The position numbers and the translations under genes are program-made. From Amyelois transitella (taxonomy: Eukaryota > Arthropoda > Insecta > Lepidoptera > Pyralidae), in the NCBI RefSeq assembly GCF_032362555.1, contig NC_083536.1:9052001-9116000 (forward strand): DNA of 64,000 nucleotides. The letters are read 5' to 3'. A model generated the notes under the pieces. The model was not told where the DNA came from. It made no database searches and saw only the letters and a program-made list of their open reading frames with translations. Below, piece by piece: positions 29,501 to 40,433 of this stretch; position 1 is the first letter of the stretch, and every line of letters begins with the position of its first letter.

Positions 29501-30356
29501 GTTTGCGCTGGTTGTCGAGGACGTATTTAAAAAACTGAATTGGCAAAAACGAGGTATTTCCATATCAGGTGCACGTTTAACCAACCTTCGATTCGCGGAC
29601 GACATAGTCTTATTTGCTGACAACCCTACTGAACTACAAGAGATGATCGAGGACCTACACAACACATCATTACGAGTAGGACTGGAGATGAACCTCGATA
29701 AGACCAAAGTTATGACATCCGAACAACAAAACAACATCAGGATTGAAGTAGGAGGGACAGAAATTGAGCAAGTCCAAAAGTATGTGTACTTGGGTCAAGA
29801 AATTAAAATAGGCAAAGAGAACCAGTGTAACGAAATCGACAGACGAATAAGACTGGGGTGGGCAGCCTACTCCAAGCTTGAATATGTTTTTAACATGAAC
29901 CTGACGTCACGACAAAAAGCCCAAATTTTCGACCAGTGCATACTACCCGTCCTGACATATGGCGCCGAAACCTGGGTGACTACCCAAGAAGTGATACACA
30001 AGCTTGGGGTGGCACAAAGGCATATGGAGCGGAAAATTGTAGGCGTCTGTCTGAAAGACCGTGTGACCAATAAGGACCTAAGACGGCGCAGCAAAGTCAC
30101 GGATGTTGGCAGAAGAGTTGCGAAGCTCAAGTGGGAGTGGGCTGGTCATATTGCCAGGAAGTCTGAATCTTGGTGCAAAAGATTGCTAGACTGGAGACCT
30201 TGGGACCAAAAGCGACCCAGGGGAAGGCCACAAATGAGATGGAAAGACGACATCAAGCAGGTGGCGGGCAGCAATTGGACTCTTACTGCCCAAAATAGAG
30301 AAGAATGGAAGGAGATGAAGGAGGCCTACATCAGAATGCTGATAGAAGAAGGCTAA
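29490..30356 (+). CDS. RTE reverse transcriptase C-terminal part
   Basis: Open to 30356. It begins with LFALVVEDVFKKLNW, has the catalytic FADDIVLFADN, and continues with KYVYLGQEI, TYGAETWVTTQEV, KWEWAGHIARK and RPRGRPQMRWKDDIKQ. Typical end of an RTE ORF. Without the upstream fingers and palm it cannot be an active RT. Confidence 0.8.
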   Translation, partial: PPKLFALVVEDVFKKLNWQKRGISISGARLTNLRFADDIVLFADNPTELQEMIEDLHNTSLRVGLEMNLDKTKVMTSEQQNNIRIEVGGTEIEQVQKYVYLGQEIKIGKENQCNEIDRRIRLGWAAYSKLEYVFNMNLTSRQKAQIFDQCILPVLTYGAETWVTTQEVIHKLGVAQRHMERKIVGVCLKDRVTNKDLRRRSKVTDVGRRVAKLKWEWAGHIARKSESWCKRLLDWRPWDQKRPRGRPQMRWKDDIKQVAGSNWTLTAQNREEWKEMKEAYIRMLIEEG

Positions 30357-30383
30357 GAAGAAGAAGAAGAAGATGTCGTATAT

Positions 30384-31340
30384 ATTTTGGAAGATCATTG
30401 ATATAAATTAGAAACAGCAGTGGCCCCAGTACGCTTCCTTGAGGTACTCCGAATCTATTTATTCTAGATTCAGATCTGTGAACCTCTTCATTCTTTGATT
30501 TTGAACATAAACTTTTTACTTCTACATATTGACTCCTATTTAGAAGGTATGATTTAATTAAATTTAAAACATTTCCTCTAATACCATAAATACTCATTTT
30601 ATTCAATAATCTTTTGTGATTGACATAATCAAATGCTTGTGTCATATCTGTATATAGTGCACACACGGGTGTCTTATTATCTACGTTTCTCATAACAATG
30701 TCAAATAAATCATAAATTGCCATATTAATTGTTCTATTTTTCCTAAATCCCTGTTGTTCGTCACATAAAATGTTATATTTTGTCAAGTAATTAAAAATAG
30801 ATTCAAATAAATACTTTTCAAAAATTTTTGTGAAAATTGAACCCAAAGCTATTGGTATAAAATTAGACATGTCTTTTTTGTCTCCTTTTTTATGTAGTGG
30901 TTTTATAACCGTAGTTTTCAAGCTATTTGGGTAGATTCCAGCAGTGATGCACAAATTTATTAAATGACATAAATGCCCCGATATATCATCACAAACAAAT
31001 TTTATAACTTTTGTAGAAATATTATCATAACCTGTGCTAGTTTTATTTTTAAGTGATTTTATAATTTTAACAACATCCTCAGTCAGTATAGGCATCAGAA
31101 ACATAGTTTGTGGCTGTAACGGTAAATCCACTCTGTCACTTAACATGTTTGATGATTTTTCTATTTTATCAATAAAATGTGTATTAAAAGCATTTGCAAT
31201 TGTTTTTGGGTCTGAAATTACTTCTCCATTTTTTTCGATTTTTGTAATATATTCATTATTTTTATTTCTGTCGTTTATAATTTGCCAAGCTGCTTTTGAT
31301 TTATTTTGTGATTTGGAGATATAATGTGTCCAATCCAATA
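30384..31340 (-). pseudogene. LINE-B, 5' part of the RT (5'-truncated element)
   Basis: In-frame segment YISKSQNKSKAAWQIIND, LKNKTSTGYDNISTKVIK, LHKKGDKKDMSNFIPIALGS, GFRKNRTINMAIYD, YTDMTQAFDYVNHKRLL and GVPQGSVLGPLLFLIYINDL. The next motif (FADD) lies across the RTE insertion at 28616. The open frame extends upstream to 31476 through unrelated antisense sequence. No endonuclease is present. Confidence 0.75.
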
Positions 31341-31541
31341 ATATTTTATGTATGTATATGTATTTATAGTGTATATTATGTATCTTGTATGTATTTACGA
31401 TTTTTTTTTGTAAAGTATGTATTTTGTCAGTATGCATGTGCACTTTATCGCACCACCAACTTAAAGAGAATGCCAAACGGCATTAAGTCCGCCTTTTGTA
31501 CATTTTTGTTTTTGTGCAATAAAGTTTAAATAAATAAATAA
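31341..31541 (+). repeat. 3' tail of a Jockey/CR1-like LINE, plus strand
   Basis: Contains GCCAAACGGCATTAAGTCCG and ends TTTGTGCAATAAAGTTTAAA followed by AATAAATAAATAA. Similar tails occur at 53083-53158 (plus) and, inverted, at 32210-32290, so this is the common 3' end of a LINE group here. Confidence 0.6.
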
Positions 31542-31545
31542 GCTT

Positions 31546-32188
31546 AGAGTTTCCAAAATAAAGCCTACAATCCTCCAACTGCGCTGCTTCCAAAAATAGA
31601 CCACAAGGCCTTAATAACTGACGCCTCTAAAATTGACTGGTCTATGGTGACTGCAGCGAATACAGTCGATGAGAAAATTTCTCTGTTTAATAATAAAATC
31701 TTGGCTCTGTATGATGCGCATGCTCCAGTGAGAGCAGTCAAAACAAAGCGTCCTTTCGCACCGTGGATTACTAATGCAGTTCGTATAAGCATGTGACGAC
31801 GGAACAATTATTCTCCCTGTCATCACGCACATTTTAAATACCAGCTTTATAGAACATCGTTTTCCTACCTCATGGCTTACGACTTTTGTTCGTCCTCTCC
31901 CGAAGATTCCTGATCCTATCCGTTTAAATGATGTGCGTCCCATTTCCATCCTTCCCTTTCTGTCTAAAATCCTCGAAGCATCTGTCTTTAATCAGTTTTT
32001 AAAACACTTATTGACAACAATCTTCTCAATCGATATCAGTCTGGTTTTAGGCCGGGACACAGCAGAATTACTGCACTGCTTCGTGTTACTGATGACATAA
32101 GAAAGGGTATGGAAAACCAATAAGTTACCATATTGGTGTTAATTGATTTTAGTAACGCGTTTAATACTGTCGATATTGATATTTTAGA
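31546..32188 (+). pseudogene. LINE-A relative, fragment of EN-RT linker and RT
   Basis: Reads ALITDASKIDWSMVTAANTV, LYDAHAPVRAVKTKR and WITNAVRIS, then jumps by an internal deletion to a segment with DPIRLNDVRPISILPFLSKIL, and ends near LVLIDFSNAFNTVD. Frames change several times. Confidence 0.65.
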
Positions 32189-32212
32189 TAGATAGATAGA
32201 TAGATAAAACTC
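32189..32212. repeat. GATA tandem repeat (LINE 3' tail)
   Basis: Five to six copies of GATA adjacent to the TTTATTGCACC 3' end of a minus-strand LINE-A copy, so it is probably that element's tail rather than an independent satellite. Confidence 0.7.
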
Positions 32213-33128
32213 TTTATTGCACCATAAGAGTAAAACATACAAAACAACACAAAGCAGATGTAGATGGTACAAAGGCGGACTTATCGCTAAAGCAATCTCT
32301 TCCAGTCAACCTTTGGGTGGAAGGAAATCAAACAGGAGATTGGCGTTGGCGCAGAGCAAGATAAATAAATGTTTGAACATAATAAAATACATACATAATA
32401 TATATCTATATATAATACATATAAATACATACAAATACGCATAAATACAGATAAATACATAATAATAACATATACTTAGGATAGAGTAGAAAGATAATGA
32501 GACCTAACGAGATTTTTGAAACTATTAATAGTCTGGGCTTTCCTGATATCTACAGGGAGAGCATTCCATAGACGGACAGCTTGTACAGTAAAAGAGTGGG
32601 AGTAAAAATTGGTATTGGATGTCGGTAGTCTTAGTCGTAGGGTAACCGTGCTACGCAGACTGCGGGTGGCGCCTTGGGCATCGCTATAAAAATTGAAGCG
32701 CTCCTTTAAATAAGATGGAGAAAACGGATTAAATAAGACCGAATAGAACATTGTCACAATATGCAAATTGCGACGGAGTCGGATAGGAAGCCACTTCAGC
32801 TGCGAACGGAAAGAAGAAACGTGATCATATTTGCGAAGCCCAAATATGAAACGTATAGAAAGATTTTTAAGACGCTCGAGTTTATTTAACTGTTCCTCAG
32901 TGACATCGAGATAAGCAGTATCAGCGTAATCAAGAAGAGGGAAAAGAAGAGATTGTGTCAGCGCAATTTTAGTATCAATAGGTAGAAAATTACGTAACCT
33001 TCTAAGCGAGCTGAATGCTAAGAACATTTTCCTGCTCACGTCATTAATATGATGCGACCATGACAAAGTTTTGTCGAATATTAAACCCAATTTTTTTACC
33101 TTGTCACTAAAAGGAATTACCACATTAT
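32213..33128 (-). pseudogene. LINE-A copy 4, C-terminal ORF2 and 3' UTR
   Basis: From VVIPFSDKVKKLGLIFDKTL through LLDYADTAYLDVTEEQLNKL, KYDHVSSFRSQLKWLPIRL and FTVQAVRLWNALPVDI to the stop at 32476, then a 3' UTR. The upstream part of the same ORF is at 37691-39394; LINE-D has split the two. ATTAT at 33124-33128 is the TSD of LINE-D. Confidence 0.8.
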
Positions 33129-33332
33129 TTTTTTTTATTTTTTTATTTTTTTTTTTGTTTGGTTCACAAAACTGACATGACACAGTAACAAAACAAAACA
33201 TAAAAGTACAAAATACACGTACAAAAGTGGCAAGTCTTCTAGATGTGAACACATCGTGCATACAAAAATACAAATTTCTGTTAAAAATTACAGATACTAA
33301 AAAAAAATTTTAAATTAGGTTTGCTTAATCAA

Positions 33333-36214
33333 TTACTGACATTTAGCTAGCATTATGCTTTTAATTGAATTTATAGATGCACTAAATATATCAAACTGAG
33401 AAGAGACTTTATTGAATTCAGTGCACATGCGATTTATCGGCGAATATTCCAAATATAGAGTACGAGTGACTGGGACATGGAAGGTTTTTCTGTTATGAAG
33501 TCGACTACTCTGACGTGGAATAGATACGGAAATCTTACGGAGTAAGCTAGGACTGTCAATAATTCCCATCACTAATTTACGCAAAAACAGAAGATCGGCA
33601 ACATTTCTTCTCTGATCCAATGGAATTACACCAAAATACTTTAGTCTAGAATCATACGACTCTAATTTACGGCATAAATTTTTAGCAAACGTAAGATGGT
33701 ATAAAAATCTTTTTTGGATTCTCTCCAAACGTTTTGAATGTACCTGAAAAAAGGGGTTCCAGATTATACTACAATATTCCAGAAGTGACCTTACAAAACA
33801 GTTAAATAATAGAATAGTAATTTCTGGCTCATTGAAAAATTTTGATTTGCGTATTATAAATCCAGCTAGTTTCGCACCTTTCTTTGCAATATGATCAATA
33901 TGTTCTCTAAAATCAAGGTTGCTATCCATTATTACACCAAGGTCACGTGTTTTAGAGACCTTTCTTAAACGAACATTATTGATGAAATAGTCAGAATTAA
34001 AACTAGTTTTTTTTCGTGTAAACTTTATATGAAAGCATTTCGCTTCGTTAAGGACCATTTCATTTTGAACACACCAGTTGCTAATTTTATTAATGTCATT
34101 TTGTAACTGAACAATATCATCGTTGTTGCGAATAATACGATACACTTTGAGATCATCAGCAAACAGTTGGTAACTTGATGATATTGCTTTACCAATGTCG
34201 TTAACGAAAACAAGGAAGAACAAAGGTCCAAGATGGGAGCCCTGCGGTACACCTGATAGTACACCCAAGCCGATTTAAAACCTCTTATTGTAACCAACTG
34301 AGATCGGTTCCTTAGGTACGACTTACACCATCTAAGCAATGACCCACAAATTCCCGCGTGACCCAGTTTCTGAATTAATAAAGAGTGATCAACCACATCG
34401 AATGCCTTTGAAAAATCAGTATAGATGGCATCAACCTCAACTTTATCCTCCAAAGCATCATAGATGTCACAGACATAATCAAGAAGGTTCGAAGCGGTTG
34501 ACCGACCCTGTAGAAATCCGTGCTGATGCGTGTCGATAATAGGTTTGACATGTGACATAATTTTAACCTGGACCAAGGATTCAAATAACTTAGGAAATGC
34601 AGACAGAATCGAAATAGGTCTAAAATTACGAATATTACAATTGTCTCCTTGTTTGTGTATGGGAATGACGTATGCAGTCTTCCACTGAGTGGGAAAGACG
34701 CCCCTATGAAGTGACTTATTAAAAGTAAGATATAGGGGCTTAACTAGCTCCACTGCACAATTTTTGAGAAATATAGGAGGAATAGAATCAGGCCCTGGTC
34801 CTTTATTGATATCAATTGATTGAAGTGATTTCAAGATTTCTTCTTCCGAAAGATGAAAATAACCAAGACATGAATAACACGATGGTGAATCTAACGCAAG
34901 GGATGGAGAAGATTGCTTTTGCTTATATACAGAATGAAAATAATCTGAGAAAAGGTCACAAATCTCTTTGCCGCCATGGGCAATATGGTCATCCAAAAAC
35001 ATTTCATCCGGAATGTCGCTGCTATTAGATCGGGTAGATTTTATGAATGTCCAGAAGTACTTTGGATCATTTTTGATGAAATTCTTTGAGTCAGATTTTA
35101 GTTTATTAACACAATCTTGGAGCAGTTTATCACACCGGGCACGCAGTATTTGATACGAAAGCAAGTCTCGGGGGTTAGAATATTTTTTGTATTTGCGGTG
35201 AAATTTCGCCTTTTCTTTTAATGCATTTATAAGTGAGCAACTAAACCAGCTTGGATAGCCACTACTGCCTTTGAAGTAAATAGGTACATGCTTCACGATT
35301 ATAGAGTTTATGATGGTGTAAAATTGATCTACCATTTCATCGACTTTAATATTTGATCTGAATACATTGTCCCAATCGATCTGTTCCAACTCATCTTTAA
35401 TCTTGGAGTAATCTGCTTTGGAAAAATTTAAAGATTTTACTTTATTAATTTTAGGAGGTCTGCAAGCAGGCAACTTAAATGAAACATTTAATGTGGGATG
35501 ATTTGAATCCTCTGGAACTAACGGTTTACTACTACGTGATACCTTAAAGGAGTTAGCTGAATTGGTGATAATCAAGTCTAAAATACGGTCCCTTACGTTT
35601 AATATAGGATTTAATTGAAAAAGACCATTAAATGCGAGACTATCAATCAATAGGTTGTTTGTTTGATCCGACGTGATTTCGGGTAATAAAAAGTCGGAAG
35701 AAGGATTTGGTGACCAATTTATGCTAGGCCGATTGAAATCGCCTGCCAGTAACAATATAGAGTTTTGGGGCAGTTTATGCTGGATGACATTAGTTAAATT
35801 TGACATTGCATCTTTCATTTCAATGAAAGAAACTGGCGAAGGAAGATAAACTGTGCCTATGCAGATGGGAATAGTTGAACTGCCTCGCCGCACCCTAACA
35901 ACTATCCACAAATCTTCGTCTGAAGATTCCCATTGAAGTTTACGAACGGGTGCATATTTTTTAAGGACAGCTATAATTACGCCCCCACCTTCATCCTTTT
36001 CAGAAGCTGACGAGTTACGATCACGCCTGAAGATTGTGTATCTATTATCAATTATTTCATGAGAAAAAACCGAATCATTTAGCCATGTCTCAGTCAAACA
36101 AATAATATCAGCCTCCTGCAAAAGTGCATTTCTCAAAACTATCTCAGTTTTAGTTTTAAGTCCTCTTACGTTTTGATACACTATATTAAGATTTAAAGAT
36201 TTAAATAAAACCAT
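33333..36214 (-). pseudogene. LINE-D ORF2 endonuclease-reverse transcriptase, one frameshift
   Basis: ATG at 36214. The endonuclease opens LNIVYQNVRGLKTKTEIVL, with DIICLTETWLND, LLAGDFNRPSINW and ILDLIITNS. The RT has NIRNFRPISILSAFPKLFE, GFLQGRSTASNLLDYV, YTDFSKAFDVVDHSLL; near 34262 the frame shifts by one base, after which SGVPQGSHLGPLFFLVFVND and FADDLKVYRI follow. The C-terminal part ends INSIKSIMLAKCQ. The total is about 960 codons. With one base corrected it would be full length, so inactivation is recent. Confidence 0.85.
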
Positions 36215-36294
36215 AAATACTACAAACGAGAAACAATAGCAAAAATCAGATTATTGAACAAAATTTTCCAAGATTACAAGCTATTCAGGAAATC

Positions 36295-37308
36295 CTAGTC
36301 CTTGACAACAAAGCTTTTTGAGGCCGGATCTTTCCTCATGAACACCCTTCCGTTTCGAACCCACACGAACTGGAAATTCTTGTCTTTAGCGGCTTTCCGA
36401 GCAGCGGCGTGAAGCTGCTTGTTAGTCGGCGTCAAATGTTCGCATACGTAAATGGGTTGTTTATCCTTATCGGCTAAACCCAAATGAGCAGAATTTAATT
36501 TGTCGCTTTGGTGAGTCCTGTTGAAGGTTTTTACCGCTGCGAGTAAAGAATCCCGAATCAATGGGCTCGAAAGCTTCACAATTATTGACTTAGGACGTTT
36601 CGTGTCTTTATTAATTTTAGCTACTCGGTGATAATTTAGGATCTCGTGCTCACGAAGAGGGTGACCAACGGTGCCTGCAAGCTGATTTATTACAGATTTC
36701 AGGTTTTCCGCCGAGTGTTCAGGCACGCACTGAATTTCTAAATTATTGTCCCGAGATAGTTGCTCAAACTGATTTAGTTTAGAACCAAGATCCTCGACTT
36801 GCGCCTGCAGAATACCTAAGTCCGACCGCAGTTCTTTATTTTCTGACCTCAATTCTTCGCAGTCTTTGGATTTCTGTTCAAGAGCTTCCTGGAGTTGATC
36901 GTACCTGTCTGACATATATTGTATGCTAGTGGTTAATTCCTGCAGTTTTGCGCGTGTATCAGCGCTATCAGCGGCAAAATCACGAATGATGTCCTTTCGC
37001 TGACGAGACAAGGCTTCTTCGAGACTTCTGTCAAAGTAACTTTTTAAGTCTGCAATATTGCTGATATCTGATGAATCGCCAGCATGCGAGGACGTCGCAG
37101 ATGGAGAAAGAGTATCTGAAATATCACCTCGCCGATCAATTGACTTGCATTCAGTACACTTCCATGAACACTTGTAGGCCTTAGATTCCTTTGCAAAATT
37201 CTCTGGAGAAATATCCAGACACTGATAGTGATAGGTAGCGGCACATTTAGAACAGCCCTTGACATCTGTAGCCTTTATCTGTTTTTTACATTTCCTGCAG
37301 ATAGACAT
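36295..37308 (-). CDS. LINE-D ORF1: PHD zinc finger plus FP25K-like domain
   Basis: 337 residues from the ATG at 37308 (MSICRKCKKQIKATD); the frame is open upstream only to a GTG. Residues 3-60 form a PHD-like finger with CxxC, C..C, HYQC and CSWKCTEC. A long coiled coil covers about 110-200 (LQELTTSIQYMSDRYDQLQE, LGSKLNQFEQLSRDN). The C-terminal domain (about 200-335, LEIQCVPEHSAENLKSVI, FQFVWVRNGRVFMRKD) resembles the baculovirus FP25K-like domain seen in ORF1 of related LINEs. Predicted RNA-binding structural protein. No lesion. Confidence 0.75.
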   Translation of the reverse strand: MSICRKCKKQIKATDVKGCSKCAATYHYQCLDISPENFAKESKAYKCSWKCTECKSIDRRGDISDTLSPSATSSHAGDSSDISNIADLKSYFDRSLEEALSRQRKDIIRDFAADSADTRAKLQELTTSIQYMSDRYDQLQEALEQKSKDCEELRSENKELRSDLGILQAQVEDLGSKLNQFEQLSRDNNLEIQCVPEHSAENLKSVINQLAGTVGHPLREHEILNYHRVAKINKDTKRPKSIIVKLSSPLIRDSLLAAVKTFNRTHQSDKLNSAHLGLADKDKQPIYVCEHLTPTNKQLHAAARKAAKDKNFQFVWVRNGRVFMRKDPASKSFVVKD

Positions 37309-37690
37309 ATTTTCAACTCCCGATAAAGTAGGGAAATTTTCTAATACGGGTAACACTAAGTAAATGTCAGATTCAAATTAGATATGTCAATTGAAGTTGA
37401 CAGCTGTCAATTGAGTTTGGCAGTTCAGTTATTAGCCCAAATGTGGGTAGTTATTGACAACTTTATATTGAGGGTACAAAAATACTACTTATCTTGGTAG
37501 TATTTAGTATGATTCCGTCGATGAAATCCTTGGATAACACTTAGGCAGCTATCAAACGTGTAGAACTAACTTTTAGTAATGTTTTCAGAGGAACCACAAC
37601 TATTTTACAACAAAAAATATAAAAAATATCGGGCGTACACTATTACACAGAAATTCGGCAGGGTTGCCAGGAAAAAGGGTTTAAAAAAAA

Positions 37691-39394
37691 ATTATCAAAA
37701 TTAAGAGGAGGCACTAATCTCCAATCAATACGAGAAACAAAATAAGGGCTACCGATTATGATTGCCTGCGTTTTAGACGGATTCACCTTAATTCCAAAAG
37801 GTCTGCTCCAGTCAGATATTCGCATCAAATCACCATTATTAGAGGAAATCGCGGAAGGTAAATCAGCTAATGGAGAGTGACAATAAATTTGCAGATCATC
37901 CGCATATAGATGGTAGGAAGACCGAAGGTTATCAGTGATACGGTTAATAAAAAGTGCGAACAACAAAGGAGAGAGCACACCGCCTTGAGGTACCCCAGCC
38001 GAGATGTGACACCATGATGATAGATTATCATCAATACGGATGCACTGCTGACGGCCACTGAGGTACGAACTGAACCAAATAATTACCGATGGAGATATGT
38101 TCACAGTGCGCATCAAACTGAGTAGAACATCATGATCGACAGTATTGAATGCATTTGTAAAATCAAGCAACGTGAGGATGGTCAACTGCGAATTGTCCAT
38201 GGCAAGTCGTATGTCGTCACCGATAGTGATAAGTACAGAGGTGGTACTGTGCCCTGCACGAAATCCTGATTGGGAGGGATTAAGGATGTGATTTTGTCGA
38301 AGAAAATAATTTAATTGTGACTGAACTAAGCGTTCAAGGATTTTTGATAAAAATGGTAGAACAGATATAGGACGGTAATCGGAAAAGGACGATGGGGTGG
38401 GTTTTTTGGGTAAAGGAGTAATAAACGCATTTTTTCAAATAAAGGGAAAGCAACCAGTGGAAAGGGAGTTATTGAAGATTTGGGTTAAAGTGGGGAGGAT
38501 AATGTCAAGTATGGGCAGAACCATTTTACGGCTCATCTCATCAGCCCCTACAGCATTCGAGGTTACAGCAAGAACGCACTTTTGAACATCACATTCGGTA
38601 ATTAAATTAAACGAAAAAGGAGGATAGTCGGGAGGTGGAAAAGAATTAAGGTGGTTTAATATGGAACTTTTATCATTGCCATCAAAATTACAAGAAGAAG
38701 AGAAATGCCTATTGAGGCCATTAATATTAAGAGATTTGGAAACACTGTGGTTTCTCTTTCCTACTCCCAAAGATTTTAAAAACCTCCAGACTCTGCCTGG
38801 ATCACCATTTTGAACAGACTTGTGAATGTGACGGCGTTGGGCCTCCCTACACATCTTGTTACAAGCGTTACGAACTTCTATATATTTGTCACGATATCTG
38901 ACTGGATCAGACTTAAACCTAGTCTTAGCAGCGTGTTTTTTAGCAATACAAGCCCTAATGCTATCTGTCAACCATGGAGCAGGAAAGTGCTTCACCCTTA
39001 CAGGTCGAATAGGAGCGTGTTTGTTGTAAATGCCTATAACTAGGTCATTAAATTTATTGACTTGATCATTGACGGAGTCAGTATCAAACACTGAATCCCA
39101 ATTACTTTCTATGGCATCATGACGCAACATATCAAGGTTAATGGCATTAAAATTACGCTGCAGAAGAATTTTGGATTTCGGTTTCGGAGGTTTAATTTTG
39201 ATAGAAAGATATAAAAGGTCATGGTAGGAGAATATATCCGCATTGCATTGACCATGTTTGGATACAAGCTCAGGAGAGGACACAAGAATGAGATCGAGAA
39301 GAGAAGGAACGCGACCGGGAAAATGATGCGTAGGAAGGAGTGGAAGAATGGTCAGATTACAAGCATCAGTAATGGAAGATAGGGAATTTGCACG
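37691..39394 (-). pseudogene. LINE-A copy 4, endonuclease end and RT
   Basis: Reads from the last part of the endonuclease (LPLLPTHHFPGRVPSLLDLI, SYHDLLYLSIKI) through the linker (WLTDSIRACIAKKHAAKTRF) to the RT. A break near 38440 after STGCFPFI changes frame; then DYRPISVLPFLSKILE, GFRAGHSTTSVLITIGDD, LDFTNAFNTVDHDVLL, GVPQGGVLSPLLFA and the catalytic YADDLQIYCH. The ORF then meets LINE-D; the continuation is at 33128. It abuts, head to head, a plus-strand LINE-A fragment at 39395. Confidence 0.8.
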
Positions 39395-40190
39395 GTTATC
39401 GCAACGGTGCGGAGATATCCGACTGGTGTGATCTGAAAGCCGGCGTACCGCAAAGCGGCATTTTATCTCCTATCCTTTTTTCTATTTTTATTAATCTTCT
39501 CTCGTCTCAAATAACATGCTCTTATCACTTTTATGCACTTGCAGCTTTATACACATACTTAAATAGACGACATAGATAGTTCAATTTCCATATTAAACCA
39601 CAATTTAAACACTATACTAGGTGGTCTAAAAACTGTAGTAGTCTAAAAAGGTTGTAGTGGGAAGTGCCTTTCAAATAAATAATTAAGACCTCAATAGTAC
39701 GCCGCCGCTGATGTTCGACGGCACTCCGATACCTTTTAGTCCTACTGTCAAAGACCTCGACAGAAGAGCTCGAAGAGAACTCGAAGAACAACTTAATAAG
39801 CTTGAACGTCTTCTCAATAACTGTATCAGATTTATATTCTGTCTTCGTAAGTATGACCATGTCTCTGAATTCCGTTCTCAGCTTAAGTGGCTGCCCATCC
39901 CACAACGTAGGAATCTTCATATTCTCTGTCAACTTTATTAATATTCCCCTAGCTCCAGATTATCTTAGATCCGAATTTCAACTTTTAAGTTCCACCCATG
40001 AAAGAATCCTACGTTCCTCTAACAGGTTGACCCTTGCAACATCTTTTCACCGTACAGGTTTCTGTTCAAATTCTTTCGCTGCTACAGCTGTTAGACTTTG
40101 GAATGCACTTCCCGATTCCGTTCAAGCTTCTCCGAGCCGCGCCAGTTTTAAGTCGCACGGGGTCCAGTTGTTTCTGACTCAGTCATGAGA
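39395..40190 (+). pseudogene. LINE-A relative, RT fragment with internal deletions
   Basis: Opens with ISDWCDLKAGVPQSGILSPI and NLLSSQITCSYHFYA; the YADD motif itself is damaged (FYALAALYT). Rearranged sequence follows, then EEQLNKLERLLNNCIRFIFC, KYDHVSEFRSQLKWLPIPQR and AATAVRLWNALPDSVQASPS to 40188. Several shifts. Confidence 0.7.
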
Positions 40191-40218
40191 GAGTAAATAA
40201 TCTCTGTGTGTAATCTGC

Positions 40219-40255
40219 TGCAAATATATATATATATATATATGTATGTGTAGTG

Positions 40256-40293
<38 letters not shown>

Positions 40294-40325
40294 TATATAT
40301 ATATATATATATAATAATATATATA
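40219..40325. repeat. TA-rich microsatellite
   Basis: Long TATATA tracts with short interruptions between the end of the LINE-A fragment and the leader of LINE-E. Confidence 0.9.
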
Positions 40326-40433
40326 TTCTTCAGTCGCTCGCGTGCATTGACCGGACGCAGACACATCTAAACAAATCGTTACGTTCCTCGTCAAAATTTA
40401 TAAGGCTACCCACGTATTAAAAAAAAAAAAAAA

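Larger units (their letters stand above)
28631..30372 (+). mobile_element. RTE-type LINE with internal deletion and 11-bp TSD
   Basis: ATGTCGTATAT at 28620-28630 is repeated at 30373-30383. The 5' region (28631-29007) has no ORF that I recognise. The 3' end is a GAA repeat (about 30349-30372). The insertion falls exactly between the GVPQGS and FADD motifs of LINE-B, whose two halves can be read on either side. Confidence 0.9.
33129..37690 (-). mobile_element. LINE-D: near-complete CR1-like LINE with PHD-finger ORF1
   Basis: Flanked by ATTAT at 33124-33128 and 37691-37695 (short TSD). Poly-A tail in element sense at 33129-33163. Order: 5' UTR (37309-37690), ORF1 (36295-37308), ORF2 (33333-36214), 3' UTR and tail. 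It sits between the halves of LINE-A copy 4. One frameshift in ORF2 is the only lesion I see. Confidence 0.85.

Noticed and set aside
30331-31476. Start of the 381-codon ORF as a real N-terminus
   Set aside because: Residues before about 45 come from antisense of a plus-strand LINE tail; the end (LLLLLLSLLLSAF) is the antisense of the RTE GAA tail.
32476-33273. N-terminal extension of the LINE-A ORF (hydrophobic, Lys/Asn-rich)
   Set aside because: The first 50 codons are antisense LINE-D tail; the LINE-A frame starts only at about 33128.
40148-40366. 72-codon ORF rich in IYIYIY
   Set aside because: Translation of a TA microsatellite.
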